From JBBSMX01 sp038232935 (GTDB lineage Bacteria; Bacteroidota; Rhodothermia; Rhodothermales; JANQRZ01): 64,000 bases of DNA. Where the stretch lies: NCBI GenBank assembly GCA_038232935.1, contig JBBSMX010000004.1, positions 1-64,000 on the forward strand, written 5' to 3'. The translations under genes were made by a program, and so were the position numbers. Below, one piece after another: positions 9,360 to 17,378 of this stretch. The notes below the pieces were generated by a model that saw only the letters and a list, made by a program, of their open reading frames with translations, searched no databases and was not told the origin of the DNA. Position 1 is the stretch's first letter; each line of letters opens with the position of its first letter.

Positions 9360-11054
9360 ATGGCCGACGACCTCGAAGCCCCCGTCACCGAAGCCCCCGC
9401 TGCGGAAGATTCCGCCCCCGAAGCCCCGGACCCCTCCGACGCCGAGGCTCTCGACCCCGACCCTCCCGCCGAGGCCCCCGTTCTCTCTCCGTTCCTCCAG
9501 GCTGTCCGCGCGCCCATCTCGGCGTCGAACCCCGTCGGCGACGACGTGAAATACGAGGACAGCTTCCAGCAGCTCAAGACGGAGGTGGACAAGGTCCAGA
9601 GCGCGGGTGCCGACGCCGATTTCGACCGCATCGTCGAACTCGGGCGACGGGTGTTGACGACGCAGTCGAAAGACCTCACGGTGGCGGCCTATCTCGGCCT
9701 CGGCCTCGTCCGCACGCAAGGGATCGATGGCGTGGCCGAGAGCGCGGAAGCCGTCCGCATTCTCTGCGAGACGTTCTGGGAAGACCTCTATCCGCCCACG
9801 CGGCGGATGGTCGCCCGCAAGAACGCGCTCCAGCTCCTCATCGACCGCACGCTCGAGTGGGTCGAACCGCAGAAGCCGACGAAGAGCGATGGTGCCGCGC
9901 TGGACCGCGCACTCGAAGGATACAAAGCAATTCAGGCGCTTGCTACGGAGAAGATGGGGGAGGACGCGCCCGTCCTCAGCAGGATCGTGAAGCTGCTGGA
10001 GGCGAAGGTCCGTGCCGTGCCCAAAGACGCCCCGCCGCCCCCGCCGTCCGCCGCCGGCCCCGCCGCTGATGGTGCCGCGCCCCGGCCGGCCGGCGCTACG
10101 GCAGGAGCTACCGCCGACCCGGCCGAACTCCGCTCGCCGACGCAGGCGGGCGGGGTCGTGCTGAGCGCAGCGGCCTTTCTGCGTCAGCACAACAAGACGG
10201 ACCCCACGCCGTTCCGCCTCGTCCGAGCGCTCCGCTGGGGGGCGCTCGCCGTAGCCCCGCCTTCGGAGAACGGGAAAACGCTCATCCCCCCGTTCATCAA
10301 GGAGCGGAAGACGTACCTCAGCGGGCTGCTCGACCGCGCGCAGTTCGCTGAGCTTGCGGACGAGACCGAGAAATCTTTCCCCGAGCAGCCCTTCTGGCTG
10401 GATCTCCAACGCTACCTCGTCACGGCGATGGATGCGCTGGGGACGCCGTTCGCCGTGGCACGCGACGCCGTCGTGGAAGACATCGTCGGGCTCATCCGCC
10501 GGTTCCCGGACCTGGGGTCGCTTACCTTCAGTGACGGAGCGCCCTTCGCCGACGCGGCCACGCAGGAATGGATCGAGGTCCGTATCCGACCCGCGCTCCA
10601 GGGCGGTGGGGGTAATGCGGTCCGCGCGGCAACGGACGGGGAGGCCGGCGAGATCGAGGTCCAGTACGCCGAGGCCCGGAAGCACCTCGCGAAAGGCGAC
10701 CTCGCCGCTGCCGTCACGGCGCTCGGCGAAGGCCCCGACGCATCGGGCCGCGACCGCTTCCGCCGCAGGCTCTACCTCGCTGCCCTCTGCACGCGCGGCG
10801 GTCGCCCCGCCGTCGCCCGTCCCCTCCTCGAACAGCTCGATGCGGAGATCGATGCGCACCGCCTCGACACGTGGGCACCGGGCCTCGCGCTCGAAGTCTG
10901 GACGGCGCTGCACGGGTGTTACGGAGCCATTCAGCGAAGCGCGCCCGCCGAACAAAAAATCGCCCTCGGACAGGCGGCTGACCGGGTTTTTGACAAGGTC
11001 TGTGCCGCCGATCCGTCGCGTGCGCTCGCGATGCTGGAGTCGAGCCAGCGGTAA
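9360..11054 (+). CDS. tssA: T6SS cap protein TssA (VC_A0119-type)
   Basis: 564 residues from the ATG at 9360. An in-frame start 81 bases upstream would overlap tagF and add an unconserved leader. An acidic Pro/Ala-rich N-terminus precedes the ImpA domain (PISASNPVGDDVKYEDSFQQL, about residues 48-180), then a variable Pro/Ala linker (about 215-255). The C-terminal part with FWLDLQRYLVTAMDALG and GAPFAD matches the VC_A0119/VasJ group. TssA primes tail polymerisation and caps the growing sheath. Lying directly before tssB fits this. Confidence 0.88.
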   Translation: MADDLEAPVTEAPAAEDSAPEAPDPSDAEALDPDPPAEAPVLSPFLQAVRAPISASNPVGDDVKYEDSFQQLKTEVDKVQSAGADADFDRIVELGRRVLTTQSKDLTVAAYLGLGLVRTQGIDGVAESAEAVRILCETFWEDLYPPTRRMVARKNALQLLIDRTLEWVEPQKPTKSDGAALDRALEGYKAIQALATEKMGEDAPVLSRIVKLLEAKVRAVPKDAPPPPPSAAGPAADGAAPRPAGATAGATADPAELRSPTQAGGVVLSAAAFLRQHNKTDPTPFRLVRALRWGALAVAPPSENGKTLIPPFIKERKTYLSGLLDRAQFAELADETEKSFPEQPFWLDLQRYLVTAMDALGTPFAVARDAVVEDIVGLIRRFPDLGSLTFSDGAPFADAATQEWIEVRIRPALQGGGGNAVRAATDGEAGEIEVQYAEARKHLAKGDLAAAVTALGEGPDASGRDRFRRRLYLAALCTRGGRPAVARPLLEQLDAEIDAHRLDTWAPGLALEVWTALHGCYGAIQRSAPAEQKIALGQAADRVFDKVCAADPSRALAMLESSQR

Positions 11055-11207
11055 TAAAGTCTAAACGCCCAAGGCCCTTGCACTTCGTCAAAATTTATAT
11101 ACCTTCTCCATCCCCCCGCAAGCACTTGAGGATGAGTTACTTCGTGCGTATCGTGCTCCCCAGGCCCCTTCCGCCCTTTTTAGTCCTTACTCAGAGGTAG
11201 AACCCCC
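11055..11207. other. Promoter-bearing gap ahead of tssB
   Basis: This 153-base non-coding stretch is AT-richer than its surroundings (AAAATTTATATACC) and contains a good promoter candidate, listed separately. It suggests that sheath and Hcp genes can be transcribed independently of the upstream membrane-complex genes. Confidence 0.5.
11078..11107 (+). promoter_or_regulatory. Candidate promoter for tssB-tssC-hcp
   Basis: TTG at 11078-11080, a 19-base spacer, then TACCTTCT at 11100-11107. Spacing matches the Bacteroidota primary promoter (TTTG-N19-TAnnTTTG) and the -7 element is close to consensus. It lies 100 bases upstream of tssB in an AT-rich gap. Confidence 0.45.
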
Positions 11208-11729
11208 ATGGCTCAGAGCTTTCAACGTGAGAAACCCCCCGCCCGCGTCAACCTCTTCTTGGAGGTGTCCAAAGGCGACTCCCAGCAGAAGATCGAGCTG
11301 CCGATGCGGCTGATGGTCCTAGGCGATTACAAGGGCCGCGCGGACAGCACCCCGCTCGCCGAGCGCGAACTCATCAACCTCAACAAGGACAACTTCGAAT
11401 CCGTCCTCAAGTCGATGGATGCGAAGCTCGAGTACGCCGTCCCGGACACGTTCAAGGGCGGGGATGCGGAAATGAAGGTCGACATCGACATCAACTCGAT
11501 GAAGTCGTTCGATCCGGAGGAGGTGGCCAAGCAGGTGCCGCAGCTCAACCGGATGCTGGCGATGCGGAACCTCTTGCAGGACCTCCGGAACCGCGTCGTC
11601 TCCGCCAACGATTTCCGGAAGCAACTCGAAGGCATCGTCAAGGACGAAGCGGCCCTCGAACGGCTCGCCGCCGAACTCGACCAGTTCGTACCGAAGCCGG
11701 CCGCCGACTCCGAAGCCGACGAGGCCTAA
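11208..11729 (+). CDS. tssB: T6SS small sheath protein TssB (VipA)
   Basis: 173 residues, typical TssB size. Conserved elements seen are PPARVNLFLEV near the N-terminus, LPMRLMVLGDY, and the SFDPEEVAKQVPQLNRMLAMR helix. TssB pairs with TssC to build the contractile sheath around the Hcp tube. tssC follows after 47 bases. A diverged TssB-like domain also occurs fused to a TssC-like domain at 31542-33368. Confidence 0.96.
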   Translation: MAQSFQREKPPARVNLFLEVSKGDSQQKIELPMRLMVLGDYKGRADSTPLAERELINLNKDNFESVLKSMDAKLEYAVPDTFKGGDAEMKVDIDINSMKSFDPEEVAKQVPQLNRMLAMRNLLQDLRNRVVSANDFRKQLEGIVKDEAALERLAAELDQFVPKPAADSEADEA

Positions 11730-11776
11730 CCCGCTCTCCTTTATTCCGCTCACGACTAGACCTACGTAACCGCATC

Positions 11777-13312
11777 ATGGCTGAAGCTCAACAGGAAGGG
11801 GTCGCCCAAGCGGCCGCCACCGAGACCGAAGACAAGGGGAGCATCCTCGATTCCATCTTCCAGCAGGTCGCCGTCAGCGCGCCTACCGGGACCGTCGATG
11901 TCGGTGAGTTCGACGACGTAACGGCCAACGCAGACAAGCCGCGCGGGGCGGTCGTCGCCGCCGCCCTCCGCGTCTTCGTCGACGCCGTACACGACCTCGA
12001 AGGGCCAGTCCAGAAGGTGGACAAGGAGCTGATCGACTCGATGGTCGCCCAGCTCGACCACAAGCTCTCGCAGCAGCTCGACGTGATCATGCACCACGAG
12101 AAGTTCCAAGAGATGGAGTCCTCGTGGCGGAGTCTGAAGTTCCTCGTGGACCGGACGGACTTCCGCAAGAACGTCAAGATCGAGATGATCAACTGCTCGA
12201 AGGAGGACCTGCTGGAGTCCTTCGAGGACGCCCCCGAGCTGACGCAGTCGGCGCTCTACCGGCACATCTACACCAACGCCTACGACCAGCCCGGCGCAGA
12301 TCCGTACAGCGCGATCGTCACGAACTACGAGTTCAAGAACACCCCGCAGGACATCTCGATTATGATGCAGGCGTCGAAGGTAGCGGCGGCGGCGCTATGC
12401 CCGTTCGTCGCGTCCGTCGGGTCGGACTTCTTCGGCAAGAAGTCCATGAGCGAGTTCAAGAAGATCCCGGACGTGACGGCCCACATGGAGACCGTCGACT
12501 ACGTCAAGTGGAACGCGTTCCGCGAGAGCCCGGACGCCCGCTACCTCGCCCTCACGTTCCCGCGCTACATGCTCCGGCTCCCCTACGGCGAGGACACGGT
12601 CCCGGTCAAGAACTTCAACTACAACGAGGAAGTCACCGGCGAGGACCACGACAAATACCTCTGGGGGAACGCCTCCTTCGCCTTTGCCTCGAACATGGTG
12701 CAGGCGTACGTCCGCGACGGGTGGAGCGTCCAGATCCGCGGCCCGCAGTCGGGTGGGAAAGTGGCGGACCTGCCGGTCCACCTCTACGACGTCGGTAAGG
12801 GCAAGCAGATGAAGATCCCGACGGAGGTGCCGATCTCGGAGACCCTCGAGTTCGAGTGCGCCAACCTCGGCCTCATCCCGCTCTCGATCTACGAGGGGAA
12901 GGACTTCGCCTGCTTCTTCTCGGCCAACTCGACGCAGTCCCCGACGCTCTACGACGACGCCGAGGCGACGGCCAACAGCCGCATCAATGCCCGGCTGCCG
13001 TACGTCATGCTCGGCTCTCGCATCGCGCACTACCTCAAGGTGCTTCAGCGCGAGAACATCGGCGCGACGAAGGACGCGGGCAAGATCGAGCAGGAGCTGA
13101 ACAAGTGGCTCAGCGGCCTCGTCACGAAGATGCCGAATCCGAGCGAAGAGATGATCGCGAAATACCCCCTCCGCAGCGGGCAGGTGAAGGTCACGGACCA
13201 AGAGGACAACCCCGGCTTCTACCGCGTCGAGATGGCGATCATGCCGCACTTCCAGATCGAGGGGATGGACATCAACCTCTCGATGGTGAGCAAGATGCCG
13301 AAGGCGAAGTAA
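11777..13312 (+). CDS. tssC: T6SS large sheath protein TssC (VipB)
   Basis: 511 residues, close to the family norm. Family blocks include LDHKLSQQLDVIMHHEKFQ, WRSLKFLVDRTDF, YVKWNAFRESPDARYLAL, and the C-terminal FQIEGMDINLSMVSKMPK. With TssB it forms the contractile sheath; the N-terminal helix is expected to be exposed on contraction and recognised by ClpV (encoded at 17379-20219). It is followed by a 140-base gap with a hairpin and a strong ribosome binding site for hcp. Confidence 0.96.
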   Translation: MAEAQQEGVAQAAATETEDKGSILDSIFQQVAVSAPTGTVDVGEFDDVTANADKPRGAVVAAALRVFVDAVHDLEGPVQKVDKELIDSMVAQLDHKLSQQLDVIMHHEKFQEMESSWRSLKFLVDRTDFRKNVKIEMINCSKEDLLESFEDAPELTQSALYRHIYTNAYDQPGADPYSAIVTNYEFKNTPQDISIMMQASKVAAAALCPFVASVGSDFFGKKSMSEFKKIPDVTAHMETVDYVKWNAFRESPDARYLALTFPRYMLRLPYGEDTVPVKNFNYNEEVTGEDHDKYLWGNASFAFASNMVQAYVRDGWSVQIRGPQSGGKVADLPVHLYDVGKGKQMKIPTEVPISETLEFECANLGLIPLSIYEGKDFACFFSANSTQSPTLYDDAEATANSRINARLPYVMLGSRIAHYLKVLQRENIGATKDAGKIEQELNKWLSGLVTKMPNPSEEMIAKYPLRSGQVKVTDQEDNPGFYRVEMAIMPHFQIEGMDINLSMVSKMPKAK

Positions 13313-13335
13313 ATTTTTATTTTTTATAGCAGTTG

Positions 13336-13375
13336 TGTCCCATGGGGAGAGGCTCCTGCGTTTCCCCCTATGACA
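13336..13375 (+). promoter_or_regulatory. Imperfect hairpin between tssC and hcp
   Basis: TGTC..AT.GGGGA (13336-13350) can pair with TCCCC..AT.GACA (13361-13375). It is not followed by a U-run, so it is more likely a processing or stability element than a terminator. Confidence 0.35.
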
Positions 13376-13438
13376 CCCGAAGCTAGTCCCGCCGGCCCCG
13401 CCGGCTGGCTTCACCCGCGTCACTCACTTACTCACAGC

Positions 13439-13446
13439 AAGGAGGT
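13439..13446 (+). promoter_or_regulatory. Strong Shine-Dalgarno site of hcp
   Basis: AAGGAGGT lies 6 bases ahead of the hcp ATG at 13453. It is the strongest ribosome binding site noticed in the T6SS locus, fitting the need for many Hcp copies per tail tube. Confidence 0.75.
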
Positions 13447-13452
13447 TTTACC

Positions 13453-13923
13453 ATGGCCCTCGAAGGCGCACTGTATTACTCGAACGACATCGTAGGCAGC
13501 AACGAAAAGGGGGGGCGCGACGGCTCCTCCGCCGTGATCGAGTTCGATCACGAAGTCTACTCCCCGACGGACACCCAGCGCGGCATCGTCAGCGGCGCGC
13601 GTGTCCACGGCAACGTCGTCTTGACGAAGGAGATCGACACGGCCTCAGCCATCCTCTACCAGGCCTGCTGCAACGGCCAGACCCTCGACGAACTCAAGGT
13701 CGAGTGGTATCGGATCAATCCGATGGGACAGGAGGAGCTTTACTTCACGCACACGCTTTCGGGTGTGAAGGTGGCAGCCGTGGAGCAGATCCTCCCGAAC
13801 ACGAAGGATCCCAGCAAGGAGCACTTCCGCCACCTCGAGCGTCTGAAGCTGCTTTACGAGCGGATCAACTGGAAGCACGAGGAGGGCTACGAGTTCGAGG
13901 ACGCATGGAAGGACGCGCAGTAG
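13453..13923 (+). CDS. hcp: T6SS tail-tube protein Hcp (TssD)
   Basis: 156 residues, the normal Hcp size. It shows the Hcp fold pattern: an early G.LYYSNDIVG, HEVYSPTDTQRGIVSGARVHG, a central TASAILYQACCNGQTLDELKVE, and NWKHEEGYEFEDAWKD at the C-terminus, close to the Bacteroidota TssD type in the way it ends. Hexamers stack into the expelled tube and may chaperone small effectors. The start is fixed by the AAGGAGGT site. Both flanking gaps contain inverted repeats. Confidence 0.93.
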   Translation: MALEGALYYSNDIVGSNEKGGRDGSSAVIEFDHEVYSPTDTQRGIVSGARVHGNVVLTKEIDTASAILYQACCNGQTLDELKVEWYRINPMGQEELYFTHTLSGVKVAAVEQILPNTKDPSKEHFRHLERLKLLYERINWKHEEGYEFEDAWKDAQ

Positions 13924-13943
13924 CCGCCCACCGTTCGACCCCC

Positions 13944-13998
13944 GAAAGCCGCTTCCGGTCCACGGCCCATTCCCGGTCTGGAGGATCGGGCGGCTTTC
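13944..13998 (+). promoter_or_regulatory. Inverted repeat downstream of hcp
   Basis: GAAAGCCGC at 13944-13952 is perfectly complementary to GCGGCTTTC at 13990-13998; the 37-base loop contains a further CCGG...CCGG pair. No U-run follows. Probably a 3' stabiliser or attenuator limiting read-through from hcp into the baseplate genes. Confidence 0.45.
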
Positions 13999-14026
13999 AG
14001 CGTGTCAGCTTCGGTTCGTTCTCGTT

Positions 14027-14446
14027 ATGGAAGCAAGCATCTACGACATCCTGCGGGGCACCTTCGGCGACGGGCGTCGGGTTGCGAGCGTGAGCACGGA
14101 CGCGTGGCGGGAGCGGAGCATCATATCCAACCTCGACCGGCTTATGAACACGCGGCGCGGGGCACTCTCCCACCTGTCGGAGTACGGGCTGCCGGATATC
14201 TCGGACGTCTACCGCGACATGCCGGGGTCGATCACAGAGCTTCAGCAGGCTATCGAATCCGCCGTAGAGACGTACGAACCCCGCCTGCAGCATGTCCGTG
14301 TCGAGCACCAGTCCACGGACCGGTATTCGATGCAACTCGTGTTCTTGCTGACGGCGGAGACGTTGAACGGCGAGCGCATCCGCTTCAAGACGACGTTCTC
14401 GTCGGAGGATGAGGCGCACGTGGCCCCGGTCCGAAGCGCGGATTGA
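14027..14446 (+). CDS. tssE: T6SS baseplate protein TssE (gp25-like)
   Basis: 139 residues, matching TssE/gp25. Seen: SIYDILRGTFGD near the start, ISNLDRLMNTRRGALSHLSEYGLPDIS with the conserved LLNTR.G-like block, and a C-terminal beta strand LVFLLTAETLNGERIRFKT. TssE forms part of the baseplate wedge with TssF and TssG and starts sheath assembly. The ATG at 14027 immediately precedes the conserved N-terminal helix. Confidence 0.93.
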   Translation: MEASIYDILRGTFGDGRRVASVSTDAWRERSIISNLDRLMNTRRGALSHLSEYGLPDISDVYRDMPGSITELQQAIESAVETYEPRLQHVRVEHQSTDRYSMQLVFLLTAETLNGERIRFKTTFSSEDEAHVAPVRSAD

Positions 14447-14536
14447 CGGGTCGTTTCGCACAAGAGGGTAGGGGATGCACCGAGCGGAGCCGGGTCGGGA
14501 GGGGAAAGAAACCGAGCGAGATCACTTGCAGCAGGT

Positions 14537-16321
14537 ATGAGTCAGCGACGCTACTACGACGAGGAGATGCGCTACCTGCACGAAGCGGGGAAGGCGTTTG
14601 CGCGCGCGCACCCCGAGCAGGCACGCTACCTTAACATCGACAGCGTGACCGACCGCGATCCGTACGTGGAGCGCCTCTTCGAAGGCTTTGCCCTGCTGAC
14701 CGGTCGCATCCGCGAGCAGCTCGACGACGAACTGCCGCAGTACACCGAGGCGCTGTGCGAACTGCTGTTCCCCCACTTCCTCCGCCCCGTTCCCTCCCTC
14801 GCGATGGTAGGGTTTCGGGGACAGGCGGGACGGCTCCGCGAGACGACGCGGCTCCCACGCGGGACTGAGGTGCAGTCCGCCCCGGTTGGAGACGAAGGCG
14901 TCGTGTGCCGGTTCGTGACGACGCAGGACGTGTTCCTCCAGCCACTCAGCCTCGACGATGTGGCGCTCGCGTGGGCACCGGACGGCACCTCGAGCGTGGC
15001 CCTCTCGCTCGGGATGGGGGCCGGCGTCAGCCTTGCAGACCTCGATCTGCGCTCGCTCCGGCTCTACTTCCACGCCGAGCCGGCGACGGCCTCGGCCATG
15101 CACTACTTCTTTACCCGTCGGGTGCGTGAGATGACCGTCGAGAGCGGTCTGCCCGGCGGGCTCTCCATCGGGTTGGAGGGGTACGGACAGAACGAGGCGC
15201 TCACACTGCGTGGGCAGGAGTGGGTCCGGCCCGGCGGCCTCGACCCGAGCGAAGCCCTGCTCCCCCAGTCCGAGCGGTCGTTCTCCGGCCTCCGGCTTAT
15301 GCAGGAGATGCTGTGCTTCCGGGCGAAGTTCTGGTGCGTCGATCTCCTCGGCCTCGATCGCTTCCGCCCCGAGACTGACCACGGCGCGCTCCGCGTCACC
15401 CTCCGCTTCGACAGGGCATTCCCTCAACCGCAGCGGTTCGGGAAAGAGCAGGTCCGGCTGTTCACGAGTCCCGTCGTCAACCTGTTCGAGACGGACGGCG
15501 AGCCTGTGCGCGTGGACCACCGGAGCGCCGAGCACCGCGTGGTCCCAGACGCGAGCCATCGCAACGGCGTTGAGGTGTACGCGGTCCGGTCGGTGACGGG
15601 GATCGAGGACGTGACGGGGCGGCGGCACTCCTACCGCTCGCTCCTCTCGCCCGAGCGGGCGGCCGGCGGGCGGACCTACACCGCGGCATCGCGCCGCGGC
15701 CTCGCCTCCCGCTACGCGACGACGCTCGCCCTCCAGGGCATCACGCCGTCGGAAGGGCGGCTCCCCGTCGAGACGCTCTCGCTCGAACTCCGCTGCACGA
15801 ACGGGGCGATCCCGCGCGAGCACCTCCGGGAGCACGCCCTCAAGCGCCTCGCCTCCCAGAGCGTGCGCGGCGTCGAGGTGGATAACTTTACGCAGCCGAC
15901 GCTCATCCGCTATCCTCCTACGGACCAGCATGCGGACTTCTACTGGATGCTGCTCTCGCACTGGTCGCTCAACTACCGCTCGGCAGCCACGCCCGAGGCG
16001 CTCGCCGGGGTGCTGAGCCTCTACGACTGGACCGATTCCGCGGTCAACAAGCAGCAGATCGAAGGCATCCGCGATGTGCGGTGGGCACCGAAGGAGCGCG
16101 TCCACCGGGGAGCCGTGCTGCGCGGTAGCGAGGTCACCGTCGAACTCGACGAGACACGGTTCGCCGATGTGGGCGATGCGGCCCTGCTCGGCCTCGGGCT
16201 CAGCCGGTTCTTCTCCGCCTACGCCACCCTCAACTCGTTCGTCCACCTCACCATCCTCCTCCTGCCCTCCGGGGAGCGGATGACGTGGGAGCCCGACAGC
16301 GGCGAGCAGCCGGTGCTATGA
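14537..16321 (+). CDS. tssF: T6SS baseplate protein TssF (VasA/ImpG)
   Basis: 594 residues, typical TssF. The N-terminus YYDEEMRYLHEAGKAFARAHPE and the DPYVERLFEGFALLTGRIREQLDDELPQ block are diagnostic, as is PSLAMVGF further in. TssF is the largest wedge protein and contacts TssG and TssK. The stop overlaps the tssG start (ATGA), pointing to translational coupling. The 90-base gap to tssE holds nothing notable. Confidence 0.95.
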   Translation: MSQRRYYDEEMRYLHEAGKAFARAHPEQARYLNIDSVTDRDPYVERLFEGFALLTGRIREQLDDELPQYTEALCELLFPHFLRPVPSLAMVGFRGQAGRLRETTRLPRGTEVQSAPVGDEGVVCRFVTTQDVFLQPLSLDDVALAWAPDGTSSVALSLGMGAGVSLADLDLRSLRLYFHAEPATASAMHYFFTRRVREMTVESGLPGGLSIGLEGYGQNEALTLRGQEWVRPGGLDPSEALLPQSERSFSGLRLMQEMLCFRAKFWCVDLLGLDRFRPETDHGALRVTLRFDRAFPQPQRFGKEQVRLFTSPVVNLFETDGEPVRVDHRSAEHRVVPDASHRNGVEVYAVRSVTGIEDVTGRRHSYRSLLSPERAAGGRTYTAASRRGLASRYATTLALQGITPSEGRLPVETLSLELRCTNGAIPREHLREHALKRLASQSVRGVEVDNFTQPTLIRYPPTDQHADFYWMLLSHWSLNYRSAATPEALAGVLSLYDWTDSAVNKQQIEGIRDVRWAPKERVHRGAVLRGSEVTVELDETRFADVGDAALLGLGLSRFFSAYATLNSFVHLTILLLPSGERMTWEPDSGEQPVL

Positions 16322-17367
16322 CGGAGGCCGCCTCTCATATCGCCGAGCGCGAACAGCTCGATGAGGAGCCAACGACGCAGGGCGTGACGCCGCCGGAGCG
16401 CGGCATCTACGCCGACCTGTTCCGGACAGGCTATCGGTTCGATTTCTTCCAGGCCGTCCGCCTCCTCGAAGCCTTTTTCCCCGACGCGCCCCCGCCCGGC
16501 ATGAGCGCCAACCCTGCCGCCGAGCGCATCCGCTTCCGCCCGAACCCCGCCATGGTGTTCCCGTCGTCGGACGTGCGCTCTGTGACGTTGGACGAGGACG
16601 GGGCCGAGGTGATGGTGACGTTCATGGGACTCTACGGGATCGCCTCGCCGCTCCCGATCTACCTCTACGAGGATCTCGCCACCGAGACGGACGACACCCT
16701 CCCGCTCCGCCACTTCCTCGACATCTTCAACCACCGGCTCTACAGCTATTTCTACCGCGCGTGGAAGAAGTACCGCCCCGGTGGGATCGCGGAGGCAGAC
16801 CGTGACGACAGCACGGCCCGCTTCCTCGCCGTAGCTGGGCTCGGGACGCCGGGTGCGCTCACCGACGCCCCCGTGTCCATCGGGCGCCTCGCCGGGTTCG
16901 CCGGGCTCCTCAACCGACGCGTCCGTAACGCAGAAGGATTGTACACGTTGCTGGCCGCGTTTACCGGCGGACTGAAGCTGGAGATCATCGAGAACGTGGT
17001 GCGGCGGGTACGGGTGACGCAGCGGCCCCGCCTCGGGGGCGGAGGGCCCTCGGCCACGCTCGGCGGATCGGCCCTCCTCGGCGCGACCGTGCTCGACGCG
17101 GGCGGCAAGTTCCGCGTCGTCCTCGGCCCGATGGGACTGAATGATTTCGAATCCTACCTGCCCGGCGGCGAGAAAGCCGAAGCGCTCGGCTACCTCGTCC
17201 ACCTTTACGCGCCCGACTTCCTCGACTTCGACGTGCTCCTTCGACTCGAAACCCAACACATGCCTGCCCTCCGCCTCGGCGACCGACAGGCCCGCCTCGG
17301 CGAAAATACCTGGGTGGGTCGCCCGCCCGACGCCGTCCTCACCGAACGCATCGTCACCTACGCCTAA
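16318..17367 (+). CDS. tssG: T6SS baseplate protein TssG (VasB/ImpH)
   Basis: 349 residues from the ATG at 16318, which overlaps the tssF stop by four bases (ATGA). An earlier in-frame start would lie deep in tssF. Seen: YRFDFFQAVRLLEAFFPDAP, IRFRPNPAMVFPSSDV, VTFMGLYGIASPLP and the HRLYSYFYRAWKKYRP stretch, all typical of TssG. It completes the (TssF)2-TssG wedge. Confidence 0.95.
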   Translation: MTEAASHIAEREQLDEEPTTQGVTPPERGIYADLFRTGYRFDFFQAVRLLEAFFPDAPPPGMSANPAAERIRFRPNPAMVFPSSDVRSVTLDEDGAEVMVTFMGLYGIASPLPIYLYEDLATETDDTLPLRHFLDIFNHRLYSYFYRAWKKYRPGGIAEADRDDSTARFLAVAGLGTPGALTDAPVSIGRLAGFAGLLNRRVRNAEGLYTLLAAFTGGLKLEIIENVVRRVRVTQRPRLGGGGPSATLGGSALLGATVLDAGGKFRVVLGPMGLNDFESYLPGGEKAEALGYLVHLYAPDFLDFDVLLRLETQHMPALRLGDRQARLGENTWVGRPPDAVLTERIVTYA

Positions 17368-17378
17368 CTCCCATCGCC

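Noticed and set aside
9216..10955. 579-codon minus-strand open frame opposite tssA
   Set aside because: The plus-strand frame has clear TssA motifs; the antisense product has no recognisable domain.
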